DNA of 64,000 nucleotides from Vibrio ostreae (GTDB taxonomy: Bacteria > Pseudomonadota > Gammaproteobacteria > Enterobacterales > Vibrionaceae). The stretch covers positions 1,612,001 to 1,676,000 of the forward strand of contig NZ_CP076643.1 of assembly GCF_019226825.1 (NCBI RefSeq). Reading direction: 5' to 3'. A program made the translations under genes and the position numbers. Positions 30,476 to 40,189 of the stretch are shown here, piece after piece (the first letter of the stretch is position 1; each line of letters starts with the position of its first letter). Below the pieces are notes generated by a model. The model saw only the letters and a program-made list of their open reading frames with translations. It did no database searches and had not been told where the DNA came from.

Positions 30476-31155
30476 GTGAGTTTGACCTCCGTCCCTTCAA
30501 ATTCCACGGCAACCAAACGCAAGCCATTCACCACCACGCCCGGCTTGAGCTTTGGGATAGCCGGTAACCTGGCGGATTTATTAGCAGTGTGACGGGTCAT
30601 CAATGCAGTAGGAATGGTGACGGGCTTATTGGCCCAGAACGAATCCGACCAGCGACCGACAAAAATTTGCCCGTTGCCTTGCTGCTGCCAGAACAGGTCA
30701 TCGATACCAAATGCCTGGGATAACTCATCAATGATGCGGTACCCGTTTCCATCACTATAGAAGCAAGGTATCGCGGTTTTGCTGTAGGCCCGCTCAGGGA
30801 CGACAAACTGCAGCCCGGTTTTGTTGGTCACTTCGCTGAGCAATTGCATCAGTGTGGGGTGACGCATGATGATGTTGAGCGGTTTGTAGAGAATGGCGGC
30901 CAACTCACGACAGAAGAGCTTTGACCAGCCTTTTTCGGTTGGCTGCACGCGTTCGACGTAACCCAGAAAGACCCGGGTGATGGCATCGCCCCAGCCTAAA
31001 TCCACCGCAATAATAGTATTGGGCTCAGGACTTCCTTCAACTGAGAGTTCACACCGCCCGGGTGTGTTTTCGCTAAAAGCGATACGATGCCCTTTGACCT
31101 GAACTTTCTCGCTCCCGAGATATGCCCGGCAAAGAAATTTGCTGTTGGTTGCCAT
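30466..31155 (-). CDS. Tail hub protein (gpD-like)
   Basis: 229 residues, position and fold features of the P2 gpD/T4 gp27 hub class (RCELSVEGSPEPNTIIAVDLGW; HPTLMQLLSEVTNKTG). It would connect the spike to the tube. Assignment rests mainly on position between spike and fibre modules and weak sequence signs. Confidence 0.6.
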   Translation of the reverse strand: MATNSKFLCRAYLGSEKVQVKGHRIAFSENTPGRCELSVEGSPEPNTIIAVDLGWGDAITRVFLGYVERVQPTEKGWSKLFCRELAAILYKPLNIIMRHPTLMQLLSEVTNKTGLQFVVPERAYSKTAIPCFYSDGNGYRIIDELSQAFGIDDLFWQQQGNGQIFVGRWSDSFWANKPVTIPTALMTRHTANKSARLPAIPKLKPGVVVNGLRLVAVEFEGTEVKLTWT

Positions 31156-31164
31156 ATGCCCCCA

Positions 31165-31701
31165 CTAGGCTAGATAGTTATCCAGTCCTTTTAATATGTT
31201 CTGAATAAAAGAGAGTTCGACTTCTGTCCCTGGCGGCACGTCATCATTTGCGCCAGGCGTAACGGGTGTGCTGACGCCCTGCACTTTCTGCTGGGCGGCC
31301 GGCTGCTCAGGTTGACGCTGCTCCACGCGCTCCGGTACCGAAAGATGCTCGATGAGCTCAAAAGAAACGCTCCACTGCCGGAGCGAGTCTTGTTCGTCCG
31401 CCCGAACCGCTCCCTGAAATTTCACCTGGCGAATTTTGAGTGCTGCCGCGGTTTGGTTACTGATGCGGTAAATAAGCCGCGCGCCCTCTTCCTGCGCTTC
31501 GGCCATGCTGAACAAATTGGTCAGAAGCTGTGATTTGGTAAAGGGGACCACGCCCCGCACTGTGAGTATTTTACCTTTGCTGCCGGTTTCTGCCTGGTCA
31601 GTGGCCGAGGTCTGGCCGGACATATCCTGTCCGGCGAGTTGTTGGCGTACGCTGAGGCGCAGGTTCTTGAGCGGGAGCTGGGTGCCGTTTAGGGTTAGCA
31701 T
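31165..31701 (-). CDS. Baseplate-complex protein
   Basis: 178 residues, MLTLNGTQLPLKNLRLSVRQ and a Pro/Gln-rich linker near residues 125-150. In K139-type phages a protein in this place is part of the baseplate complex. Its stop and the fibre start are arranged tightly (shared base at 31701). Confidence 0.6.
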   Translation of the reverse strand: MLTLNGTQLPLKNLRLSVRQQLAGQDMSGQTSATDQAETGSKGKILTVRGVVPFTKSQLLTNLFSMAEAQEEGARLIYRISNQTAAALKIRQVKFQGAVRADEQDSLRQWSVSFELIEHLSVPERVEQRQPEQPAAQQKVQGVSTPVTPGANDDVPPGTEVELSFIQNILKGLDNYLA

Positions 31702-34700
31702 TAGATTTCTGAATACTCCCTCAATTGCAAGTACTCCAGTTCAAATGTCCCTGAAGCAATAGAACCATTACTAAATGAGCCCCCACAATAAGCCGTAGCA
31801 ATTTCACCAATCACAGATTGTTCAGTAATTGTTCCTTTGTAGAGCTGCGTTAAATTCGAGCGCAGCACCGTCACATCAATGCCGAAGTCAACCCTGAGTT
31901 TAAACTGGACAATGATGGGTTTATTCTGGATTTCACTGAGGCTAATGCCCGTTTCCAATAGTGGTATCGATGGAAGTCCATAGTTTGCTGGGCTTAAGAA
32001 TGTAAAACGCACATTGCTGTCTTCTGAAGCATTGGCATAAAAAATAAGAACACCACCAGATGAGTACATCTTGTATTTATCAAACTCATCTGGATAGTTA
32101 ATCGCATCATCCATTTTATTCCACGACAAAGCGACGCCTGTGCCTTTTGGGAAGTTAGCTTCAAAACGAAATTCCACAACATCACCGGGTCTTTGAAGGG
32201 AATAGGTATTAAACCCTTTTAGAGAGGGTGAGATAATGTTGCGGACGTAGTTGTTCGTAACATCCGTATCAATTGGCGGATGAATAACACGCCCGCGACC
32301 TGCAACGACATCACGCCAATGTGACTTATCCATGTAGCTAAAGCCATTGTTGTAGTGCATCACCGGATATCGGTTTTCCTGACGATCAGCAATAAAGTCT
32401 AGCCATCCAACAGCCAGAAAGTCTGTGATAATGTCATCGTCAAATAGAGTCTTTGCGGTAGTTGGCATGAACAACCGTATCCGATTTAATCCGTATCGCA
32501 ACTTACCAACGAAACATGGAAAATCGGAACGTCCACTTCCCGTGTTACCAATACATTCTGGAGAGACGTCATCAAAAATGGTGACTTTATGGTAGTCATC
32601 AGCGGTAAAAAGCTGAGACTCAACAATTATTCTTGGTAAGTCCTCACGATTGGCCGCATGGAAAGCCATAAAGCTGTTTTTGTAAGCACGATAGATGAGG
32701 GAATGATCTCGTCGTTCATTCCAAACCCATAAATCAATCACATTGCTTCCCAGAACTTTATCAATGTCATCGCTTTGAATCACTCCGTTCTGATAAAGCT
32801 TATTGGCCCCACGATGTCGGTCTGCCGCACTAATATCGTTTTTGCTCAATGCATAACGCATGGCTGAGTGCACGACATCAAAACAGTGACGGTCTTCAAT
32901 CAATGTCGGAACATTGTCGCGCTCTGCAGTTTTGAAGAGAAACTCTGCCTTTTTTAAATGTCCCAAGTCGTTGAGATGTAATCCGTCTGAAGACGCCGAT
33001 GAAAAGGCGATTTTGTCCCCATTGTTGTAAATCCAGTGTTTGATCGCTTGGTTCACATCGATAAATTCAATTCCGTATTCGTGCGCGATTCGACGTTTTA
33101 CTTGGTCTATTAACTCATTGACCTGGTTGTTATTGCCATAGTCACCGCTTTTTGCCGTGTTATTACTCGGCGGACATGACATTAAAGCTGGCTGAACACC
33201 ACGAGCAAAAGCATCTAAAATCAACGCTTGATTCTCAATGTACGTCCGGCGCTCTAAAAGCTCAGAGTCCTTCGAAGCGTTGGAATCATTCAAACCAAAC
33301 ATAATTCCAACCCATTCAACGTCCGCATAGGTTGCATTACCGTAAATCGCATTGTGAACATTGTTCACGGCCCAACCGTCTTGAGCTTGCTTACCTCGAT
33401 AACCCGCATTGTAAACTCGAATACGGCTGTTTAAATGAAACTCACGAAGCATTCTTTGCAAGACATTGGTGTACGCATTCGGCACTTCGGAATCATCGTG
33501 GTCATAAACAATGCCATCAGGCACGGCCTCGTCTATCAAACGGTTGATATTCCACTTAGTTGCCCCTATAACACCATCGATAGTCGTAATACGACCATCG
33601 GTCGTTGAATCGCCAAAAAAGCAAATTGGGGCTTTTTGCCCTGACGCCCAGCGGGCGGCCTGCCCTTGTAATGAGGTCAATCGCTTAGGCTTGGCAAAAG
33701 ACAGACCTGCATTGAGTAGTGCTCGAATTCGCGCTGGGCCATTCTTGTTTGGCTGCCACCCGGCCTGCTCTGGGGTGATGGTCAGATTGCGACGAACCCA
33801 ATAACCAGAGGCATTGGTCGTCTCAAAAACGGTGGCATCATTGGCTAAATGAGGGGGATTAGTCATCCAAATTAAAGACCCACCCCCGCCGTCACCTTTT
33901 TCAAAATAACCAAGCAATTCAATCTGCTGACCAACTATGCGCCCAGGGTACTTTTTCAATTCCTCTACATGTGAAATGACAGTTGCAAAGCTTTGAGTTA
34001 CCCAACTTCTATCCGCGCTTTCCCCCTCAGGCCGTAAATCACTCACACTTCCATCGCCCAACACCTGGGCTATCTTGCAAACAAAGTGCTTCACGCCATT
34101 AGCGTTGGTGTAGTCGTCTTTCTCATCGGCAGTGACCACAAAATCAAACAGGGTCACTTGCTCACCGTTGGGCGTACCTTCTCGATAGGCATCGACATAG
34201 ATGAACGATGGCTTGTTGGGGACCTGAACGTTGCGATCAAACTCCAGCGTCACGCGGTTACCTGACACATAGCCGGCACCGGCTTTGATGTTGAATGCGG
34301 TGCCTTGAGGCGTGACCAGGAAACCGTCTTCAATAAACCAGTCCTTACCGTTCTGGTCGATGATCGCCTGGGCGACATCGGTGTCCATTTTCTTTAGGCG
34401 CTCAGTCGCGTTGTACTGCCAGGTTGAGGCATCTACCGTGATATTGGTGATTTCAGCGATGTCTTTGTATTCCAGTACCACAGAGCGCACGAGCGTATTC
34501 CCCGCCACGCCCGGTTCATCGGCAGTTTTCGGTGTTAGCGCATGATGGTCGACGGTCACCAGGACGCCATATTCTGAGCAATAGGCGCCGGTCCAGTTAA
34601 AGTCAAACGGCCCTACATCGCTGGTTAATGTCGTGCTGTAAATGACCGAATCAGCCGATAGGCGACCGCGCTGTTCCACGCCTTCCTGGTGAACAATAAA

Positions 34701-34862
34701 GTCGTCAGGTACCACGTCATCCGGTTGCGGGAACTCGGGACGATTGGGTACATTCGCAAAAATCATCTTGTCGATGATGAGCGGCTTCTCTTCTGCATTA
34801 AGCTGAGCCAACAGCGCTTTGCCGGCGGCGGTGAGAATAGACTTGTCAGTGGTGTTTGCCAT
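31701..34862 (-). CDS. Tail fibre with SGNH/GDSL esterase domain
   Basis: 1053 residues. N-terminal 150-residue tail-collar domain (DUF3751 type: TDKSILTAAGKALLAQLN, ending in the DASTWQYNATERL region) that attaches to the baseplate. Around residue 416 starts an SGNH hydrolase: block I GDSTTDG (catalytic Ser), block II YNAGYRG, block III GLND, block V SSDGLHLND (Asp/His about residue 626). The C-terminal 400 residues are probably the receptor-binding lectin-like part. Such domains deacetylate O-antigen or capsule. Confidence 0.85.
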   Translation of the reverse strand: MANTTDKSILTAAGKALLAQLNAEEKPLIIDKMIFANVPNRPEFPQPDDVVPDDFIVHQEGVEQRGRLSADSVIYSTTLTSDVGPFDFNWTGAYCSEYGVLVTVDHHALTPKTADEPGVAGNTLVRSVVLEYKDIAEITNITVDASTWQYNATERLKKMDTDVAQAIIDQNGKDWFIEDGFLVTPQGTAFNIKAGAGYVSGNRVTLEFDRNVQVPNKPSFIYVDAYREGTPNGEQVTLFDFVVTADEKDDYTNANGVKHFVCKIAQVLGDGSVSDLRPEGESADRSWVTQSFATVISHVEELKKYPGRIVGQQIELLGYFEKGDGGGGSLIWMTNPPHLANDATVFETTNASGYWVRRNLTITPEQAGWQPNKNGPARIRALLNAGLSFAKPKRLTSLQGQAARWASGQKAPICFFGDSTTDGRITTIDGVIGATKWNINRLIDEAVPDGIVYDHDDSEVPNAYTNVLQRMLREFHLNSRIRVYNAGYRGKQAQDGWAVNNVHNAIYGNATYADVEWVGIMFGLNDSNASKDSELLERRTYIENQALILDAFARGVQPALMSCPPSNNTAKSGDYGNNNQVNELIDQVKRRIAHEYGIEFIDVNQAIKHWIYNNGDKIAFSSASSDGLHLNDLGHLKKAEFLFKTAERDNVPTLIEDRHCFDVVHSAMRYALSKNDISAADRHRGANKLYQNGVIQSDDIDKVLGSNVIDLWVWNERRDHSLIYRAYKNSFMAFHAANREDLPRIIVESQLFTADDYHKVTIFDDVSPECIGNTGSGRSDFPCFVGKLRYGLNRIRLFMPTTAKTLFDDDIITDFLAVGWLDFIADRQENRYPVMHYNNGFSYMDKSHWRDVVAGRGRVIHPPIDTDVTNNYVRNIISPSLKGFNTYSLQRPGDVVEFRFEANFPKGTGVALSWNKMDDAINYPDEFDKYKMYSSGGVLIFYANASEDSNVRFTFLSPANYGLPSIPLLETGISLSEIQNKPIIVQFKLRVDFGIDVTVLRSNLTQLYKGTITEQSVIGEIATAYCGGSFSNGSIASGTFELEYLQLREYSEI

Positions 34863-34874
34863 GTTATTAAATCC

Positions 34875-35477
34875 TTAGCCCTTCACTGTGGCCTGGTAGT
34901 ATTCGCAATCGACATTGAGCACGTTGGGTAATCCGGCAACGTTCAGTCGGGTTTTGACGTGTGATGTGGAGTAATGCGCTTCGATGTTCTTGCTGCGCGC
35001 GGCCAGCGGCATTTCAACGTAACTGGTGTATTGGTAACGGCGACAAGTGCGTCCGTACTGACGGACCACCGTGTCTAAAAGTTTCGGGACATTGGTTAAG
35101 TCCCCATCACGGATTTTCAGGCTGATCACATCCCAGTCGACATTGACCAACCGTTCATCCTGAGCAATGTGCGGATAGCCCAGCTTATCGAACATGTCTT
35201 CCCAGCCAGCGACCGAGCCAGCATCGCGGGCAAAGCCATAGGCATGAGCAACCCGAATACGAAACAGCGCTTCCGGCTCCTGGCCTAATCGCTCTACATC
35301 GCGCTGCCAGGCGAGAATATTCACCAACGCAATCGGCGCGGTTAGCGGGTCATGTTGCTGTAGCGGCATTTCAAAGGCGGCTTTAACGTGGCCCCAGTAG
35401 CGATGCAGTGCCCGGGCTATCTTGGCGAGCTCACCTGTGCCCATCCAGTAGCTGAGTTTGATATCAGGTATTTTCAA
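34875..35477 (-). CDS. I: Tail protein I
   Basis: 200 residues of the Tail_P2_I family (LSYWMGTGELAKIARALHRYWG; ALVNILAWQRDVERL; ALFRIRVAHAYGFARDAGS). The start is a TTG at 35477 overlapping the end of J, with GGAG 8 bases upstream; the longer ORF extending to 35555 overlaps J in the wrong frame. Connects fibre to baseplate. Confidence 0.82.
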   Translation of the reverse strand: MKIPDIKLSYWMGTGELAKIARALHRYWGHVKAAFEMPLQQHDPLTAPIALVNILAWQRDVERLGQEPEALFRIRVAHAYGFARDAGSVAGWEDMFDKLGYPHIAQDERLVNVDWDVISLKIRDGDLTNVPKLLDTVVRQYGRTCRRYQYTSYVEMPLAARSKNIEAHYSTSHVKTRLNVAGLPNVLNVDCEYYQATVKG

Positions 35478-36651
35478 TTGAGATCTCCAACGCCTGGATA
35501 CGAGGGACCGACAGGTTGTTGATGATGTCCTCGTTATCAAACTCCAGTGACTCAATCTGCGGGAACTGGCTGTGCAACTCCTGGCTCAGCTTGGAGAAAC
35601 TGAATCGCAGAACGGGGTTAGTCACCGTGGGTGCGTAGTCCACGTTTTCACGAAAGGCCGCGCGAATGAATTGCTCAACATCCGCCTTGAGTATCTCGCG
35701 GTCTTCCAACGTCAGCGAGCGCAATGGCCACACCCGGCAGGTAATAACGTGCTCAGTGTCTGGCATCGACATGACCTGCAAATCATCGCCGTGGCCGTGT
35801 TGCCCCTGGCTACGGATGTAGTCATTTAAATCAGCCAGCATTTCAGGGGAAGGTTCACCGGTGTCCAAAAGGATCAGCGCGTTGGCGGTACCGGGTCCAC
35901 GCGGGGCGTTATGCTCGAAATACACATTGTCATCGTTGATGCCAGCCCGGCTGGTCAGCAGTGCCCGGTAGGCCGCATCGATATGCCAGCGAGCGACCGC
36001 ACTCCACTGGTTACGGATACGAAGGCGCAGCTCATCATTACTCTCTTTGTCAGCGCCGGCTTCAAGCAGCCATTCCGCGGGATTGGTCGCCGCAGCAATA
36101 CCTGGGATCGCCGTCGGCAGAATGTGGTAGTACCCTTCCCCCAGGTTGTAAGCCGCGCCTTCGCTTTCCGCTTCCACCTCGGCCATAATCATGGTTTCGT
36201 TATCCGGCAAAGTGGTATCGGCTAGCACCCGGACCCGGTAGATATTGCCGTTAATGGCCTCGGTCTGAATCCAGGTATCTTGCGGAATGACCAGAGCCGG
36301 CCCTTGCGCGGCCGCGCGTTGAAAGGCAATTAACCCTTTGGCTTTGGTTGCGCCTTTACGAGTCAGTTTGCACTGCCAGGCCAGTAGGTCGAGCCACTGG
36401 TCGACGGCGGTCGCCACAAACATGTTCGGCAACACGTAACCGACCAGTAAGGTGGTGATAAGCCACATCGTCACTTTCACCACGGCGGACTCGATCAAAC
36501 GCCAGAACGGGGAGAACGGCGAGTCATTCGAAATGGTGCTGCCCTCTTTGGCCAGTTCCTCTTTGAGCACCTTTTTCCATCCCGCTTCATCGGTTGGAAT
36601 GCCCGACTGCTTCACCAGTTCGTTGTAATCGGGTTTTGGAATATCAGCCAC
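35464..36651 (-). CDS. J: Baseplate J protein
   Basis: 395 residues. Baseplate_J family: WLDLLAWQCKLTRKGATKAKG, ALVIPQDTWIQTEAINGNIYRV and the GAGADKESNDELRLRIRNQW wedge motif. Overlaps W by 8 bases. One near-hydrophobic helix (VKVTMWLITTLLVGYVLP) near residue 60. Confidence 0.92.
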   Translation of the reverse strand: MADIPKPDYNELVKQSGIPTDEAGWKKVLKEELAKEGSTISNDSPFSPFWRLIESAVVKVTMWLITTLLVGYVLPNMFVATAVDQWLDLLAWQCKLTRKGATKAKGLIAFQRAAAQGPALVIPQDTWIQTEAINGNIYRVRVLADTTLPDNETMIMAEVEAESEGAAYNLGEGYYHILPTAIPGIAAATNPAEWLLEAGADKESNDELRLRIRNQWSAVARWHIDAAYRALLTSRAGINDDNVYFEHNAPRGPGTANALILLDTGEPSPEMLADLNDYIRSQGQHGHGDDLQVMSMPDTEHVITCRVWPLRSLTLEDREILKADVEQFIRAAFRENVDYAPTVTNPVLRFSFSKLSQELHSQFPQIESLEFDNEDIINNLSVPRIQALEISIENT

Positions 36652-36976
36652 TGATGACCTCCAAATCTAAGTTGCCAAATTCTGCTGTCTTAGCAAAAAC
36701 GTAAATCGTGCCATCGGTTGGCTCTTCCAGCCGCACCGTGCCCGGCACCAGGCGAACATCCTCTTCAACCAGCAATTCCAGCTGAGTGCGGATATCCGCT
36801 TTCTTTGAGGGACTGCGCTCTGCAATCAAATCGACCGCCAGATGACTTTCCATAATCGCGTGCTTAATGTCCTGCGCGATGACCGCCCGGTCCTGAATCA
36901 ATACCGGGTTGCGCCCGGCATCGAGGACCACGTCACCGTTTTCAATCAAGATGTCCTGATAGATGTAGTCCGCCAT
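36644..36976 (-). CDS. W: Baseplate W protein (gp25-like)
   Basis: 110 residues, GPW/gp25 family with the lysozyme-like fold residues NPVLIQDRAVIAQDI and the conserved late ED motif. Wedge component that nucleates sheath assembly. Adjacent to J in all P2 relatives. Confidence 0.85.
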   Translation of the reverse strand: MADYIYQDILIENGDVVLDAGRNPVLIQDRAVIAQDIKHAIMESHLAVDLIAERSPSKKADIRTQLELLVEEDVRLVPGTVRLEEPTDGTIYVFAKTAEFGNLDLEVISG

Positions 36977-38865
36977 TAGCCTGCCGCCATCTCAAGTTCA
37001 CTGGCCATATCCTGAGGACTGGTCATATAGGTTGGGTAAATCTCTACACCGCCGTAATTGGTTGAGCTGGTCTGATAATTCGCGATGCTCTTCGCTGCGC
37101 CACCGGGTTGAATTTGCGCGGTCGGGGTCGCGCTCTGCACCGATGTCGATTTGACCTGCAGCTTTTCATCGTCGCTGCCCAGTCCCGGGATCCAATCCAC
37201 CAACCCTTTTACCGTGTCCCAAATGCCGGCCAACTGGTCCGAAAACCAACTGAATACTCCACCGAAGATATTGCGCATGGCATCGGCCATCTGTCCGATG
37301 AAGGCAAAGCCACTGGTATCGGTAAAGCCGCTCATCACCCATTGCCAGCCTGCAGAAACGAAATCAAACAAGAGGCGAAAAGGGGCGGTCAGTGCTTTGA
37401 TGGCAAACTCCAGCACCTGAAACCAGGTGGTATCACCAAACGAAGCTTTGAGATCATCCCAGTAATAAATCAGAGCGCCAACCGCGGCGGTCGCCGCTAT
37501 CACCCCCATCACAATCAACATGATGGGGTTCGTTGCCATCGCGATGTTGAGCGCCAGCATGGCAACACGCATGACCGCTAATCCTTTGGTGAACACAAAC
37601 CCCACGCCAGAAAGCAGCTTCATGGTCAGCATGTAGGTCGCCATGGCCTGTTTGCCCACGCCCATCATCAAGGTAAACGCACCGCCGGCCGCGGCGGCGC
37701 CGAGCAGTGCCAGCGCACCAAAACCAATGTATTTCGTGATGTTCGGGAAAAGCTCGGTCCATTCGATGATTTCCAGTGCACCATCCGCAAGGCTTGAAAC
37801 CACTGGCAGCAGTGACGGCAGCAGCGCAGCCCCAAAGGCGGTGCGAACCGCAAACACACCTTGTTCTAGGCGTTCCCATTGGTCGGTCATAGCACCGGCC
37901 ATTTGCTCGGCGACATCCAGTCCTTTCACTTTGCCCAGCGCATCAATGGAGCTTGCCAGGCCATCCGTGTTTTGCATCAGCAACTGGATCATAGCGGTCG
38001 CCTCTTGGGTTCCGAATGCCTTGCTCAGCTCGGCCGCTTCTGCAACAGAAATGGTTTCTCCGTAGCGAGCTTTGAGCTGATTCAGAATGTCGACGATAGG
38101 CAGCAACTGCCCTTGCGCATCGGTGAAGGTCATGTTGAGCGCGTCCTGCGCCTTAGCGGTTCCCGCTAAGAACGCGCGATACTTGGTCCCCGCCTCACTG
38201 CCGCTCATCGTCGATTGCAGTGTGCCCAGGACCGCCATTTGCTCGGTCATGCCCACACCCACCGAGGTGGCCGAAGCGCCAACCGACGTAAAGGCCGCCG
38301 ACATCTGATCACCAGTGGTTTTAAACATCTGCACCGCCTGCGCCGTTTGGCCACCCAGCATATTGACCCAGTCGGCTTTCCCCATTTGGTTCGCCGTGTT
38401 CTGGAAGATGCCGTACATGGTCCCGACGTAGTTAGTGATGGTCGCGGTGTCCGCTTTGGTCGCCGCCGCCAATACGCCCGACGCCCGGGTAAATTCAGAC
38501 AGCTCATTCCCGGCCAGACCCGAAATCGCTGACTGAATATCGTAAGACGCCGCCACAAAATCGGTCGCGGATTTTCCGTACTCCACCGAGAACTTCATTG
38601 CAGTTTGGGTCAACGTTTTCAGCTGGTCATCAGCGACGCCCAGTGATTTCACTTCCCCCAGTGCACGGTCCATTTCAATGGCCGGCATCAGCGCCTGCTG
38701 CAGCGCAAAACCTGCACCCACCATGCCCGTTGCACCGGCCACCATGGTATGCGTACCCTGGCGGTAAGTGTTGGTGACATCGTTGATTTGGCGTTGAATG
38801 TTGCCCAGCGGTTTGGATATCTGGTCAACAAGTCCAACGGTAAATCTGAGTGCTTCTGGTAACAT
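36976..38865 (-). CDS. T: Tail tape measure protein
   Basis: 629 residues, TP901-type tape measure: FTVGLVDQISKPLGNIQRQ then the MDRALGEVKSLGV and ALAFSVEYGKSATDFVAASYDIQS-like core, and central hydrophobic segments (ALLGAAAAGGAFTLMMGVG; ALNIAMATNPIMLIVMGVIAATAAVGALI). Its length sets the tail length. Follows E/E' by 10 bases. Confidence 0.9.
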   Translation of the reverse strand: MLPEALRFTVGLVDQISKPLGNIQRQINDVTNTYRQGTHTMVAGATGMVGAGFALQQALMPAIEMDRALGEVKSLGVADDQLKTLTQTAMKFSVEYGKSATDFVAASYDIQSAISGLAGNELSEFTRASGVLAAATKADTATITNYVGTMYGIFQNTANQMGKADWVNMLGGQTAQAVQMFKTTGDQMSAAFTSVGASATSVGVGMTEQMAVLGTLQSTMSGSEAGTKYRAFLAGTAKAQDALNMTFTDAQGQLLPIVDILNQLKARYGETISVAEAAELSKAFGTQEATAMIQLLMQNTDGLASSIDALGKVKGLDVAEQMAGAMTDQWERLEQGVFAVRTAFGAALLPSLLPVVSSLADGALEIIEWTELFPNITKYIGFGALALLGAAAAGGAFTLMMGVGKQAMATYMLTMKLLSGVGFVFTKGLAVMRVAMLALNIAMATNPIMLIVMGVIAATAAVGALIYYWDDLKASFGDTTWFQVLEFAIKALTAPFRLLFDFVSAGWQWVMSGFTDTSGFAFIGQMADAMRNIFGGVFSWFSDQLAGIWDTVKGLVDWIPGLGSDDEKLQVKSTSVQSATPTAQIQPGGAAKSIANYQTSSTNYGGVEIYPTYMTSPQDMASELEMAAG

Positions 38866-38875
38866 GCTTTATCCG

Positions 38876-39324
38876 TTATCCGCTAAAGGCTTTGGCCACC
38901 CCGTTCGCTGTCGATGCGGTGAGGTTTTCCCAGTACTTCTTTTCTAACCACACCGCGCGGGCAATGTTGGTTTCATCGTCCGGCTCACCCGGCAACCACT
39001 TACGGCGCCAGATGAGCATTTGTTCCAGTTCGTTGCCGTCGATGCCCCGGACCAGGGCATCTATTTTTTTACTTTGATCTGCAGTTTCGGCGTGTACTCT
39101 TTGAGCAGCTCACCCACAATCTGCAGCGCCGCACCCGGGTTCGCTTTGGTGAGATGACGCAGCGGCTCTTTGCTCTCGTCGTCCACAATCATCACCAGGA
39201 AGTTATGGGCTGAGCTGGCAATTTCACCTTGCGCCAGTTCGTTCATGTAGTCGTTGTATGCGGCTTCCGTTGGGGTAAAGCTCAGGTCCTGGGTGCCAAT
39301 GGTCAGTACAATGGTTTTGCTCAT
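38876..39324 (-). CDS. E: Tail assembly chaperones E and E' with programmed -1 frameshift
   Basis: Frame 0 (39061-39324) encodes an 87-residue chaperone ending KLQIKVKK-stop. At that stop the mRNA reads GTA AAA AAA TAG; slipping back one base on A-AAA-AAA gives IDALVRGIDGNELEQMLIWRR and continues to a stop at 38876, adding about 61 residues. A slippery E/E' fusion just before the tape measure gene is the hallmark of P2-like and lambda-like tails. Confidence 0.82.
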
Positions 39325-39599
39325 GCGATTTCTCTCTTTTTGTCTAACTTGTTTTCCAGACGGTCGAACCGTCCGTTAATTGAATCTTTCAGATCGTCCA
39401 CGGCTTCCCGCAGTTCATGTTTGGTGGCGTACTTCTCGGCGACATCCCCACGTTGATTGGCAATGGCCAGCTCGTTGTTGTGTGTGCGCCGCTCCAGCTC
39501 CCGAGTGGTCGCCGCCGACTTTTCCGCACGGGTGAACACGAAACCAATCAACGTGAGTAGAAAGCCGGCCATTGCCAGTAAGATGCGCCAATCGTCCAT
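39321..39599 (-). CDS. Membrane-anchored coiled-coil protein (spanin-like position)
   Basis: 92 residues: N-terminal membrane segment (LLAMAGFLLTLIGFVFT) and a charged coiled coil. Lies in the lysis block between holin and tail chaperones, so it could be an i-spanin; no matching o-spanin was seen. Overlaps E by 4 bases. Confidence 0.6.
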   Translation of the reverse strand: MDDWRILLAMAGFLLTLIGFVFTRAEKSAATTRELERRTHNNELAIANQRGDVAEKYATKHELREAVDDLKDSINGRFDRLENKLDKKREIA

Positions 39600-40184
39600 C
39601 TAGCCTCCTTTCACAGCCTGCTTCATGCCGCTGAGCATCCCTGTCGGCGCTTGGCCCGCGGCCACCTGTTTATCCAGCGACCGCTTGTGAATGTTGATAC
39701 CCAGCACCGCCAGCGCGACGGAAATCAGTGGTGTGAGTGCCACAATGGCGTTGATGACGTTGGCGGTTTCTGCCGGCTCAAGCACCATCACGGCAAACAA
39801 GCCTAAAAACATCAGCGCCCAGGAAAAGCAGAGCGTATAACCCCACATCGGGCGCCACCGGCGCACAAAAGGATCGCAGTTGGCGTATTCCGCCTGGGTC
39901 ACCGACGCTTGCTGACTAATAGCCAGTTTTCGCTCACCGCTTTCGAGTTCGGCATGCTGCAAGGCCAGCTCACGCAGCTTGATGCGCTCATCGGATTCCA
40001 GCTGTTTAATGGCCAGCAGTGCATCCGGGTTATTCACCAGTGCCTGCTCAATCGCTTCCGGCGTGTTGTCTACGCCTAAAGCGCTCGCCACCATGCTGCC
40101 AACAGCGCCGCCGGCAGGCCCGCCGAGCAATGTGCCGACCATGGGGGCAGCACTGCCAATCAGAGATTTCACTTTGTCCCACAT
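39600..40184 (-). CDS. 3TM-type holin
   Basis: 194 residues, gly/ala-rich N-terminus (SLIGSAAPMVGTLLGGPAGGAVGSMVASALG), helical middle and two membrane segments (TLCFSWALMFLGLFAVMVL; VNAIVALTPLISVALAVLGI). Matches the DUF/3TM phage holin family (PF11351 type). Would permeabilise the inner membrane at lysis. Confidence 0.8.
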   Translation of the reverse strand: MWDKVKSLIGSAAPMVGTLLGGPAGGAVGSMVASALGVDNTPEAIEQALVNNPDALLAIKQLESDERIKLRELALQHAELESGERKLAISQQASVTQAEYANCDPFVRRWRPMWGYTLCFSWALMFLGLFAVMVLEPAETANVINAIVALTPLISVALAVLGINIHKRSLDKQVAAGQAPTGMLSGMKQAVKGG

Positions 40185-40189
40185 GGTAA

